Positions 1-9,460 of a stretch of DNA of 64,000 bases are shown piece after piece. Position 1 is the stretch's first letter. Each line of letters begins with the position of its first letter. Under the pieces are notes generated by a model that worked only from the letters and a program-made list of their open reading frames with translations, searched no databases and was not told the origin of the DNA. The stretch is from Semisulcospira habei (Eukaryota; Mollusca; Gastropoda; Semisulcospiridae). A program made the translations under genes and the position numbers. The stretch spans positions 94,768,072-94,832,071 of the forward strand of contig BTPG01000006.1 in NCBI GenBank assembly GCA_036245525.1. The letters are read 5' to 3'.

Positions 1-767
1 AGAGGGTTAACAGTCTTTTTTTCTGTGTGCAGTGTTGTGACACGGACGATAAAAACTAAAGAAGCAATTACTGTATTTACACTGCAAATCAATATAAAGT
101 TTATGTACATACTAGAATGGCAGAGCCGTCTTGGCTCGCATACATGAATGATCGGCATCTCCAAGTGTAACCTTTTCAAAGCTAACCACAGTGCATGTAA
201 AATCCTGTGCATTTCTGCACATTTGTTAACCACAAACATGACATTCTGTCAAATGGCATTTTTTACTCGTCTGACCTGTGACTCTTCACCTGTGACGAAT
301 GGGGTCGCCCAAATTAGCATGCATAGGAAGGTCTTCTCATCATGTATCTCTGCACTAAGTTTCACTCTGACATTAAAAGAGTTAAAGATAGTGTTTGAGA
401 AAACTGGGGGGGGGGGGGGGGGGGGGCTTAATAAGGCAATTTCATACCTGTTTATTGAACTTGACCTTTGAGTGAAGTCGCTCAGATTGGTATGTTTAAA
501 AGAGGTACTGCTGCGAAGTATCAAAGGGTCAAGTTTAAAGTTCATGGGTTGAACAGTAACGGAAAAAATGCCAACGTTAAGTTCACCACTAACAGACATC
601 GGACGGCCCATTACATAGACTTTGCTAAAGGAAAAACTGGTAGTACTCGTTACACATTAAAGGCAAATTGTAAACATCAAAAATACATGCATTTAGTTAC
701 AAACACACTATATCTTTCCTTATAAGTTTGCTGCCTTGACCTGAGACACTAGCGGCTGTCCTGACGA
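1..767. repeat. Degenerate composite repeat and poly(G) tract
   Basis: No gene is visible. The stretch includes fragments of an interspersed repeat recognised by TGTGACTCTTCACCTGTGAC, then a motif like AAATTAGCATGCATAGGAAG, repeated in other orders at 5780-6460, 8640-8870 and 26781-27490. A run of 21 G occupies 406-426 and probably varies between copies or haplotypes. Confidence 0.5.
451..456 (-). promoter_or_regulatory. Candidate poly(A) signal of the kinesin gene
   Basis: An AATAAA on the minus strand lies about 1.4 kb downstream of the kinesin stop codon. I noticed no closer canonical copy. The intervening DNA would be a 3' UTR containing three palindromic MITEs. Position alone supports this, so it is tentative. 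Confidence 0.25.
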
Positions 768-981
768 TTAACCGATTTAGCCCCAACACCTCTACAGCAG
801 GAGATGGATTCACCATGATAATTCAAGGGCAGTGCCAGATTAGCATGGCGCCTTCAAGCGCCAAGCTAATCTGGCACTTCTCTTGAATTATCATGGTCAA
901 TCCATCTCCTGCACCTAGTATATATTCGTTAGGTAACATTTAAAAAATCTGAAAATTCAGCTGTGGGGTTAAATGGGTTAA
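768..981. repeat. Palindromic TTAA-flanked MITE, copy 1
   Basis: The element is bounded by TTAA at 768-771 and 978-981. Its ends read CCGATTTAGCCCC and a matching GGGGTTAAATGG. The middle is an inverted repeat: AATTCAAGGGCAGTGCCAG faces its complement across a short loop at about 866-872. The family's TTAA target and C-rich ends resemble piggyBac-type non-autonomous elements. Confidence 0.75.
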
Positions 982-1153
982 AATGTAACACAGAAGTGGT
1001 CGGCCAACTTGTCTCTTCCTCTAGGTTCAACACTGAACGCTACAGAAAGATGCGTACTAAAAGCACCCAAAATCCTCTGTACACTACTTCTATGCAGTGC
1101 AATAGCAATAATCCCATTTCTGAAGAGTGGTGAACAGAACAAACTTTGGTTTG

Positions 1154-1333
1154 TTAACCACTTAGCGGTGACACTACAGCAGATGGATTGACCATGATAA
1201 TAATTCAAGGGTAGTGCCAGATTAGCTTGGCGCCAAGCTAATCTGGCACTACCCTTGAATCATCACGATCAATCCATCTCCTGCACCTGGTACAAAGGCG
1301 CTGAAATTTGGGAAACGCAGTCTTGGGGGTTAA
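1154..1333. repeat. Palindromic TTAA-flanked MITE, copy 2
   Basis: TTAA lies at both ends. The arms contain TAGTGCCAGATTAGCTTGG and its complement, meeting at GGCGCC with no spacer. It lies in the presumed 3' region of the kinesin gene. Confidence 0.7.
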
Positions 1334-1539
1334 TGTCATTGTCACGATGCGTCGTTGGATTTGTTGTACTAATAGTGAAATGGGCCTGTTCCAGGCTATA
1401 AAGCTAATCCAGCACAACACTTGAGCAATAACCCATCCCTCAAAAAGCTGCTGTAGAAACTTTGGCTCGTAACATGATGAGCAAGATCAGTCTCGTTTGT
1501 TCCGTGAGTCGCTCCCTTCTAATTTCTTTCCTTCTAGTT

Positions 1540-1665
1540 GCACCCACCAGCTGCAGGAGATAACCTGACTGCACTGAGCCAAGGGCAGTGCCTTACTAGC
1601 CTGGCACCTGAGGTGCCAAGCTAGTCGGGCACTACCCTTAACTGATTACAGTCGGTTCATCTCAC
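1540..1665. repeat. Diverged palindromic MITE, copy 3
   Basis: The core arms are recognisable (AAGGGCAGTGCC and GGCACTACCCTT around CTGGCACCTGAGGTGCCAAG). The outer ends have lost the TTAA and the C-rich terminus, consistent with an older copy. Confidence 0.55.
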
Positions 1666-1873
1666 GAACGCAAGCTATTGGGTTCCGCAGAAGAAGAATC
1701 ACATCTAATCCTCATCACACGAATCTCCAGCCTTCGCTTTGACAAGGTATACAAACAGTGAGTGAGGATTAGGGCAAGTCTTTGTGGTGGTGCGCATGAT
1801 CCAAGGTAACTTGACATTCTCTTTAGTTGACAAGGTGCTAAGTGTCTCGGTCCTCACCAAAGTGCATTAGTCC

Positions 1874-1918
1874 TCACTTCACCCGCTTCTGTGCTGTGCC
1901 AATATTACACTGGTTCAC
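1874..1918 (-). CDS. KIFC1: Kinesin-14 last coding exon (14 codons and stop)
   Basis: This 45-nt exon follows a TTTCAG acceptor and reads VNQCNIGTAQKRVK then TGA. That is the C-terminal tail expected directly after RFATK in KIFC1-type motors (VNQC-IGTA pattern). Phase 0 matches the preceding exon. It is too short for a routine open-frame search and was found by scanning for the conserved tail. It fixes the 3' end of the coding region. Confidence 0.9.
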   Translation of the reverse strand: MNQCNIGTAQKRVK

Positions 1919-1962
1919 CTGAAATCACACAAACGTTAATCAACACCTTTCCTTTTGTATGC

Positions 1963-2176
1963 TTAACCCATTTAACCCCGGGACCCTGCAGCAGGAGATG
2001 GATTGATCATGATAATTCAAGAGTAGTGTCAGATGAGCTTGGCGCCAGAAGGTGCCAAGCTCATCTGGCACTACCCTTGAATTATCATGATCAATCCATC
2101 TCCCACAACTGGTATATAGTCGTTTGGCAGTGCCTCCCAAATTTGAGAAATGGGACCGTGGGGCTGAACGGGTTAG
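1963..2176. repeat. Palindromic TTAA-flanked MITE, copy 4
   Basis: It begins TTAACCCATTTAACCCCGGG and ends near CTGAACGGGTTAG. Long arms carry ATTCAAGAGTAGTGTCAG on the left and the complementary arm on the right, with loop GCCAGAAGGTGCC. It sits 45 nt beyond the acceptor side of the last kinesin exon, inside the preceding intron. Confidence 0.75.
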
Positions 2177-4009
2177 CGCCTTCACTGCCAGGGGACGTAA
2201 AATTGTATTTTTGAAGGCAGAGTAAATAATAGTGGAAAATCCCATCCACAAAAGTGCCATGGCTGTGGACTGGGTCAGCTAGATGCAAAGAACCTTGTGA
2301 GCCCCCGCCATCTATGAAGGCTCGCAAGGTTCTGTGCCTCTTGCAGTGGGGTGACTCAAGCAGTGATGGGATTAACTCATTCGCGGCCCGCTGCATCCGG
2401 ATGCGGCCGGCCACGAATGAGTTGACCCATAAATCCCTGACATGCTATGTCAGATTGTGGATTGACCATGACAGTTCAAGGGTATCTCAGAACAGCATGG
2501 TGCCTGTAGGTATTAAGCTATTCTGACACCACCTTGAGCTATCATGGTTGATCCGTTTCCAGAACTGTGATGTAGACCTCGGACATTGACAAAAATTAAT
2601 AATTTCATTCTCAGAATGTAATGAATTAATAATAATACATTCAGTTGTGGCACACCGTAATGAGTGAAGCAAAAGATCACCGGGCTAATGTTGGCCTCAA
2701 GGCTGTGCTCACTCTGAAGATTTCGAACGACCAAAATAGTCATCAGGGTAGAGCTTGGCACCTCAAAGTGCCATGGTATGCCATCCCCACCCTTGAACTA
2801 CAGGTTTCCAGCTAGGATTTAAAATTGTCCGTCATCAGGACAGACAGCATGACAATTCCGCCCCAGGCGTTCTATAGTCCACTGCGTACTTGAAACATGG
2901 CAGGGAGAAGGCTTTTGTTAAGATTTGTCTGGGTGACAGACGGCCTTCCATTCTTTCCACAGGGTTCGTAGCCAAAAGGCATCACAAAATTCACAAACTT
3001 TTCACAAACTTTCAAGACCATTTTTACATTTTTCCTGGCCATAAGATGTGTGACCGAAATATACTTATATAGACTAGGCCTATATGCCCACTGTTCAACA
3101 GACGCTTACCTTTGTTATGACTCATGATGGCACCTTCACCCATGCTTGCCACATCAATAGATTTTTGACAAGCGGCACAAAACAAAAACCGACCACTTGT
3201 TTGATGCTACTTTTCGGAGCCAGCTTTTATACATATATTTGGCTGAATCTTTCCTCAGCCACTGTTTATACTTAGAAGCTTCAAGCCACAAATCGTTAAA
3301 AACACAAGCGCCAGGCATGGTCAATGAGTGAGCGATGTGACCGGAAATATTAAAGGGAAATAATCATTCGCAAGTACATCCGGTCGAAATCGAAAGTACG
3401 TTTTTGCGTAGCTTTCTGGTAGCCGGATTTTATTTGTTTTGTTTGTGTGCGTGTATTTTGTTTGTTTTGTACATTATTTTTTTAAATTCGAAAAAATCGA
3501 AAAAGCAAAATGTGTACAAGTAAGCAGAATTGTAAAATTCACAAACTTTCACAAACCCTCCCCAAAAATGTCATTTTTCAAAGACTTTCCAGGGCCTGGA
3601 AAAAGGATTTTATTTTCCCCAAACTTTCACAAACTTTCCCAATCGCTACGAACCCTGTTTCCATCCCTGTAAAATTGTGTCCGTCAAGTTTACCATGGAT
3701 GACGGCAGCAGACAGATGAATGGACAACCACACCCCCGGAACATAGACTCACTTTTGCTTTGCACGTGCGCCAAGATTTGGACATGACCGTTTTAAATGC
3801 TGGCTCAATAACTCAGAATAACTCTCAATCTGATGCACGTTTGAGCCAACCTTGGTCGGTAAGATATTCTCATAAGCCCCTGCAACTGCAGGAACCGAAG
3901 CGAACCTATTCATCTTGCAGATGGGAAGGACTGGTGATTTATGGAAATCAGGAGGTCAAAAACTGATTAAAAGCCCAGACAAACATGATGTTTGTCTGGT
4001 CTTTTATTT
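2177..4009. other. Intron stretch with degenerate hairpin repeats, no gene
   Basis: This part of the last kinesin intron shows no coding signal. It holds a 50-bp palindrome of another kind at 2373-2423 (AACTCATTCGCGGCC facing its complement), a diverged MITE core of the TAGTTCAAGGGTGGTG subtype at 2448-2570, a further remnant at 2745-2800, and a 12-bp-arm hairpin (CCAGACAAACAT) at 3975-3999. The end at 3690-3770 (GACTCACTTTTGC) matches one terminus of the composite repeat family. Confidence 0.5.
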
Positions 4010-4167
4010 TTAACCCTCTTTGCCCCAAGGTCCCATTTTTCAAATTTTGGAGGTTACCTAATGACTATGTACCAGTTTCCTTCAGGCGCCAAGCTAATCT
4101 GGCACTACCCTTAATTATCAGGGTCAGTCTATCTCCTGCTGTACGGACTTGGGGTTCATTGGGTTAA
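4010..4167. repeat. One-armed palindromic MITE, copy 7
   Basis: TTAA flanks both ends (4010-4013 and 4164-4167), with the ends TTAACCCTCTTTGCCCCAAG and GGGGTTCATTGGGTTAA. Only one arm of the central palindrome remains (GGCGCCAAGCTAATCTGG), so the hairpin half was lost. It lies in inverse orientation to copies 1 and 4. Confidence 0.7.
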
Positions 4168-4317
4168 TCCAATGTTTCCATCAAAACACATTACATTTTA
4201 ACCTACTTCTGATTTTTGGGGATGTCTGCGTGGACTGCAGGGGTTAAACTTTCAAGCCAATGTGTGTCTCTCCCTGACTTGTCACTCCTGTACCAATAAG
4301 AATTTGAGTGTTCTCAC

Positions 4318-4467
4318 CTTTGTGGCAAATCGCAGAGAGTTGAGCGTCTCGGAGAAGTTCTCCTCTTTTGGTGAGACGTTGACGAACATGAGCGTCTTGC
4401 TGTTACCTCCCAGAGAGTTCTGCAGGAGGTAGGTCAGTTTGCTGGTGCGGTATGGTATGTAGCTGTC
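4318..4467 (-). CDS. KIFC1: Kinesin-14 exon: end of motor core
   Basis: This 50-codon exon starts [20 protein letters not shown] and continues [10 protein letters not shown] to SLRFATK. YRxSKLT and the LRFA motif mark the last helices and strand of the kinesin motor. The acceptor is GTTTCAG and the donor GTGAGA, both phase 0. It is separated from the final coding exon by a 2.4-kb intron containing palindromic MITE copies. Confidence 0.95.
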
Positions 4468-4848
4468 CTGAAACACCAAACAATTCTTCGCTCATTTACA
4501 TAGTGCATGAACAGAAAGTTGCCGAGCTAAACACCATCACTGCCTGTGGACACAGAATGTGTTTGAAATCTGTAAATGTAATGTGAAAGATACCCCCGAT
4601 GTCAAAGGAACATGAAAATAATGGACACAAAGTGGTTTTTAGCGAAACTGCTGGGGCTCACGAGCATCTATACCTCTTACAGCTGGGTGGTGTTCAGTGT
4701 TTCTTGGCTGTAAACGGGTCAACAGTGGCATTTTTCAAGAAGGCATTGTGCAAGCCTGTTATGCTAAAAGTATCTGCGAGTCATAGGCAATATTTTTTTT
4801 ATTATCAGTCATGTTTGCGTTAATGTTTTTATCATTCAGCCTTAACAC
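4468..4848. other. Intron sequence, nothing recognised
   Basis: Ordinary AT-rich intron DNA between the end-of-motor exon and the next MITE. I see no repeat family member, RNA or coding signal. Confidence 0.4.
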
Positions 4849-5415
4849 ACCACAGTAAGACATGGATCGAGCATGATAGTTCAAGGATGGCACCATCCTT
4901 GAACTATCATGCTCAATCTGTCTCTAGAATTAAGGCATGGGAATTGCCCAAGCAAAAATCAGCTGAAACTAGCGGGGTCCGGGACCTTCAACCTGATACA
5001 AAAGGCCTCCACGACGCTAGACCTTGCTTCCGGGGCCGAAAAATTAAACGGGGGAGGGGGGGAAGATAGATGCGACACCTTGATTCCGGGAGCCGAAAAA
5101 TCAAACACAGTGTGCGTCTGGCCGCCTAGGTTTACTGCGCAGCGCGGCGCACTCAGAAAGTGACCAGTGCGGGCCGTGGCCACAGCCTGCCACGTCATAT
5201 CCTGCCCGCGGAGTAAAACCGGTGCTTTGCTCGTTTTGCTACCCACAATGTTTCTTTCGCGGGAGACGCCTTTTTAATTTCGCTGATGATTTTTTTCCCC
5301 CACGGAATCCCGCGTTTTCGCGGACAATTCCCATGCCTGAGAATTGTAATACAGTCCTTCAGAGGGCAACTTCAAAATCTGGGGATTTCGGTCCTGGGGT
5401 AGAATGTGTTAAGCA
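4849..5415. mobile_element. MITE of the TAGTTCAAGG subtype with a nested 404-bp element
   Basis: The outer palindrome (ATAGTTCAAGGATGGCACC and its complement, 4870-4915) is interrupted at 4934. The inserted segment 4934-5337 has 13-bp perfect terminal inverted repeats, GGCATGGGAATTG and CAATTCCCATGCC. The outer element seems to resume after 5338, with TCTGGGGATTT and TGTGTTAA near 5410. The insert has no coding capacity and internal direct repeats (GAAAAATTAAAC and GAAAAATCAAAC). Its superfamily is unknown, because the target duplication is not clear. Confidence 0.45.
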
Positions 5416-6460
5416 ATATAAAAAAAGGTTCTTGCAGGCTGAGGCTGAAATCAGCCCAAAGATCTTTTGCTAACTGGCTGGGTGTCCGATAAGGAGCCAG
5501 AGACCTGTTGGCACTATATCTGATTATGTGCACAAACACTGAGGCTGAACTAATGTGTTATCGTCTGTTGTTGTTTTCATAAATTATAATATTACTTGTA
5601 AATTGCATTTGTACCTTTGGGTGTCGGTAGCACTTTTTGTCAATCAAGGTGATTCCTGCTGGACTAAAAAGGCTACCAACAAAAAACGGGTGAAAGTGTC
5701 TCCATGGTGTACAACTACAAGAAATCAACAAGAAAGGCAAAGCCCTTTGGGCTCACGTGTATGACCGATCTACATGTGTGACCTTTGTGACAATAAGTAA
5801 AGGGATGGCTTAATGAATCTGCACCAGCAAAATCCATGTTTTCTGAAAATTTTATCACTTTCACACATCTGTCAAACCCCCGTGACCCTTGACCTTTGTG
5901 ATACGTTGACTAAATTAGTATACATAGGAAGGTCTTATCATCATCAGCTACCTACCTTTGTGCCAAATTTGATTGTAAAGGTTGCAAAACTGTTGAGAAT
6001 AAAGTAACTACAATTCTATTTTTAAAAAATTGACATTTTACACACATTTGCTGACCCTTGATGTTTCTGAAGGCTCATCCAAACTAGTATGCATAGATAG
6101 GTCTTACCATCATGTATCTCTGTAACAAGTTTGGGTTTGAAGTTGTGAATAGTATTTGAGAAAAAACATCTTCTGTCAAAATATGGCTATTTTGGACCTA
6201 TTTCCTAAGGTCTTGTGACCCTTGACCTTTCCGGTGATCAGCCAAATTAGTATGCATAGAAAGATCTTCCCATCAGAAATCTTTGTACCAAGTTTGGGTT
6301 TGAAGTTGTGAATAGTATTTGAGAGAAAAACAAGATGGGATGAACCATAACCCACAAAGTCCCTTCTATATGAGAGCTGTCCTCACTGTCAATGGTCTCT
6401 ACCTTTTGTCTTTGACCTTTGTGACAATAAGTAAAGGGATGGCTTAATGAATCTGCATAA
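5416..6460. repeat. Tandem composite repeat (GACCCTTGACCTTT units)
   Basis: Several imperfect units of roughly 150-200 bp occur in tandem. Each has TGACCCTTGACCTTTGTGA, then AAATTAGTATGCATAGAAAG, then a phrase like CCAAGTTTGGGTTTGAAG and TAGTATTTGAGAAAAA. A longer direct repeat, TGACCTTTGTGACAATAAG through AATGAATCTGCA, occurs near 5780-5823 and again near 6415-6458. The left side has the CCCTTTGGGCTCACGTG terminus that other copies share. No coding signal. Confidence 0.6.
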
Positions 6461-7535
6461 GACAAGATGGCGGCCATGCAACACCTCCTGGCCGCCCGCT
6501 CCGGCAGAAATGGTCGCCACTGACAATTCTAGCCATTGTACCAGTCGTTTGATACACGATGTCAGGCCCTGGAATGCAGCATCACGACCGGTATTTCTTT
6601 TTGATGACTTTTGTAAATTTGATGTGCTGTGACTGTTAATTGGATTTCATATTTTTCTCCGCTGTGCCGCTATGCTGGGAGTTGATACACGCTGATTCTT
6701 GTTGTACCAAGCGGATATTAGAAGAACAGCGCGCGCTATGCTGTGGCAATACACCCAACGTGCTTTCCTCCCCTCTCATCATTTCATCTCAGGAGTGGCT
6801 CTTCCGGCACGCCACGCTCAACATCACGGCCTGCGGTAGCCTGGTGCACTCAACGAAGCCAGTACCAGCAAGCTTCAGGCCCCACATTCCAGCCGAATGA
6901 TGTAATGACAGACACCTCCCAGACGCAGTGACTGTGTTTCTTACTGAACAGCCGCGTGTGTACTTTTTAGAAACCATTTTGGACTGCTTTCACGTTAATG
7001 ATGTAGTTCTACTACGTTTGTTTTTTTAAAAAATGAATATGAAGTTATACTGGTTAAGTCAGTAAGGTGGTGACTGTTTATGCCGGAGCGACTGTCTAAA
7101 CACCGGCGCTGTACTATGGCGGCGACGGGCCCCCAGGTGCTGTTTGACCGTTGTTCAGTTTTATGTTGCCTAGATCGGAGATCATCTCCGTATCGACGCG
7201 GGTATTTTGCTTTCTGTTGTTAACTTGTTTTATGTACTAGTTTTAGCCAAGTAGGAACTTAATAAAGAACATTATAATAGTGTATTTAGGGGACATAGGG
7301 CTGTCCTAGCATTCTGTTTTTGTCGGGGAGGTTCGGGTCGGGATGAGGCCACTGGCGCTGGCCATTAGATGCCTTGGCGACGGGCTTCACCCGTCCCGAG
7401 TCATTGTCCATTGTGTAGCTCTGTTATTGTAATTTGTGAAATGAGCGAGTGAGTGAATGTAAGCAGCACCTGTGGTGGCAAAAATGTGAATTTCCACATG
7501 AGGGATTAATAAAGTATTATTGTATTGTATTATGG
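6461..7535 (+). mobile_element. 5'-truncated LINE 3' end (plus strand)
   Basis: The block interrupts the repeat array after GAATCTGCATAA. It ends with GTGAATTTCCACATGAGG, then TTAATAAAGTATTATTGTATTG, the typical 3' end of a non-LTR retrotransposon with a short tandem tail. GC-rich DNA upstream (ATGGCGGCGACGGGC) is consistent with a 3' UTR, and I see no reverse-transcriptase frame. The clade is not identifiable. Confidence 0.45.
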
Positions 7536-8603
7536 TGTTGAATTATCTCCTATTGAAAAAGTCTCGCAGATCTGCCAATGCGTCAGTGAGTTCTATAAGG
7601 GGCGCAGGACATACGCGTCATTGATTTGTCAAAAGTCATTTGTCATGACGTAAGTTTTAGTTTTTACGTAATTTTATATTTTACGTGATATGAGTTTCAC
7701 TTTCGCTCCATAGGCTTGAGAAAATGGTGACAAAACTAGAACTTCACGGTACAATTTCAGTCGTGCTATAATTTGTGTGAAAGCAGGTTGACTTTACCTA
7801 GCTACATGATATAATAAGTAAACAGGTCACCTGCATGCTCTTCTGAAAGCACATCGATGTGTGTGTAAATGTTAGTGCATGCGCTCGAGTGCTCCAAACA
7901 TCTCCAAGAGGCATAGATCCTCATGTGCCTGGAGGACGCATGAGGATCTATTCCTCCAGGAGATGCATGCATGTTTGTGTGTGACAGAGCCGCGCACACG
8001 CGAGAGAATGACCTCATATTTAGAGTATTATTATGTCAGTGTCTGCGTGGTGACGGAGTTGCCTCTTTTATGTCACTGCCATTGTCCAACTTTCTCTAGA
8101 AGTCAAGGTTTTTTAGTGTTTTAATTCTTTTCTGAAAAGAATTAATTTTTACTAAAGAAGTTGAAAGGATACAAAGCGGGCTAACGAACTCATCCAATGT
8201 CTTTCTCCAAACTAGCTATATGCAAAATTTCAAGTAAATTTGACAAAAATTACGGACTCTAATCTGGGTCAACCAACTTCCTATAAACGGTCGTTTATGT
8301 CTTCAATGAGACATTCAATTACAATAATGCTCGGAGGCTCTCTTAGCCACCCACTTAAGAAAGTATTTCGCCAAGTTTCAAACTTGTGTGTACAGAAATA
8401 TCGCAGATTCTCTTGTTTACATACATACGCACACACACATACGCACATGACGCTTCGCGCCAAATGTACGCTCAGCAGTGAGGTTAGCTAAACTGGACAT
8501 GACATAATTTTTTTTTGTTGCTTCAATTGTTATAGGTTTAGCCTGCCCACCTTTGACATCATGGACATGCTATTAAATTCGCCCCACCGCGACCCGTCCT
8601 AAA
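7536..8603. other. Intron sequence with a hairpin, no gene
   Basis: Between the LINE tail and the next composite repeat I see only a hairpin-forming segment at about 7893-7970 (CATCTCC and AGATCCTCATG with complements GAGGATCT and GGAGATG) and a short CACACA run near 8435. No coding support. Confidence 0.4.
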
Positions 8604-8875
8604 AAGTCCCTTCTATAAATAGAAGGGACTTAAAAAAGAAGTCAAAATATAGCTTTAAAAAAAAAATTCTTGATTCCATGACCTTGAACTTTGTGAGGTC
8701 ACTGAAATTGGTATGTTTAGAAAAGTTTCGCCACAAAGTATCCTTGGGCCAAGTTTGAAGACTGGCTTAAATAGTCTCCGAGAAAATGTCAACGTTAAAG
8801 TTTACCACGGACGATGGCGGACGGACAACCACTGGCCCAGAACATACTTACTTTTGCTTTTCAAGTGAGCAAAAA
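8604..8875. repeat. Composite repeat copy with terminal hairpin
   Basis: It starts at a 12-bp-arm palindrome, AGTCCCTTCTAT and ATAGAAGGGACT (8607-8632). It continues with the family phrase ATGACCTTGAACTTTGTGAG and ends with AACATACTTACTTTTGCTT. It lies just downstream of the switch II exon donor. Confidence 0.5.
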
Positions 8876-8968
8876 TACATTTTAACAGAACTAAATTATA
8901 TTTGTTGAAGAAAAAATGAGATTAAAAAAAATGTAATAATAATAATAATTACGGTATTTAAAATGTAC

Positions 8969-9108
8969 CTTGTTTCCCAGTGCCATAATGACGTTGCCCA
9001 GACAGCTAAGACTCTTGTTGATGGCTTGTGTCTCCTTTAACCTCTGACCTTCTGACCCTGAGTCTTTGAGACGTTCACTGCCAGCAAGGTCCACTAGACT
9101 CAGGACAC
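8969..9108 (-). CDS. KIFC1: Kinesin-14 exon: switch II
   Basis: This 140-nt exon completes the split glycine codon and reads [20 protein letters not shown] and then [25 protein letters not shown] is switch II and the following helix is the microtubule-binding relay helix. The acceptor is TTCCAG and the donor GTACAT. The donor is weaker than consensus but is fixed by the conserved NK residues at the exon end. Confidence 0.94.
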
Positions 9109-9460
9109 CTGGAAGACACAAATATATGTTTATGCCACTTGCAGGGCATTTTGCAAGGGTTCACCATCCTGCAAGTGGCATAAACTCAGAACTCAGAACA
9201 CTTTATTCGGTAGGTCAACGACCCATTCGAATTGGGGTGAGATTACATAACTGGAAAAACCAATGACAACACGAGAAAGGGAACAGACAAGATATGAATA
9301 AAAAACAATTTCTTCTTGGAATTGGTACTCATAATATAATGATCACACACACACACGCTGCACCGCAGCGCGCACAGACGCGCTGCATCAAGGGGTCTAC
9401 CCCACTATGGGGCAGACTGAACAGATGTTTTGCGGCCATCGGCCCATAGATAATGTCCTA

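Noticed and set aside
249..611. 120-codon minus-strand frame with a proline run
   Set aside because: The proline run is the translation of the poly(G) tract and the rest is repeat sequence; no homology or splice context.
768..2176. CRISPR-like or regularly spaced repeats
   Set aside because: The repeats are palindromic MITEs at irregular spacing with eukaryotic TTAA ends; no spacers of equal length and no cas genes.
9127..9186. Hairpin TTTATGCCACTTGCAGG / CCTGCAAGTGGCATAAA as part of the LINE
   Set aside because: One arm is the LINE target duplication; the hairpin was in the intron before insertion.
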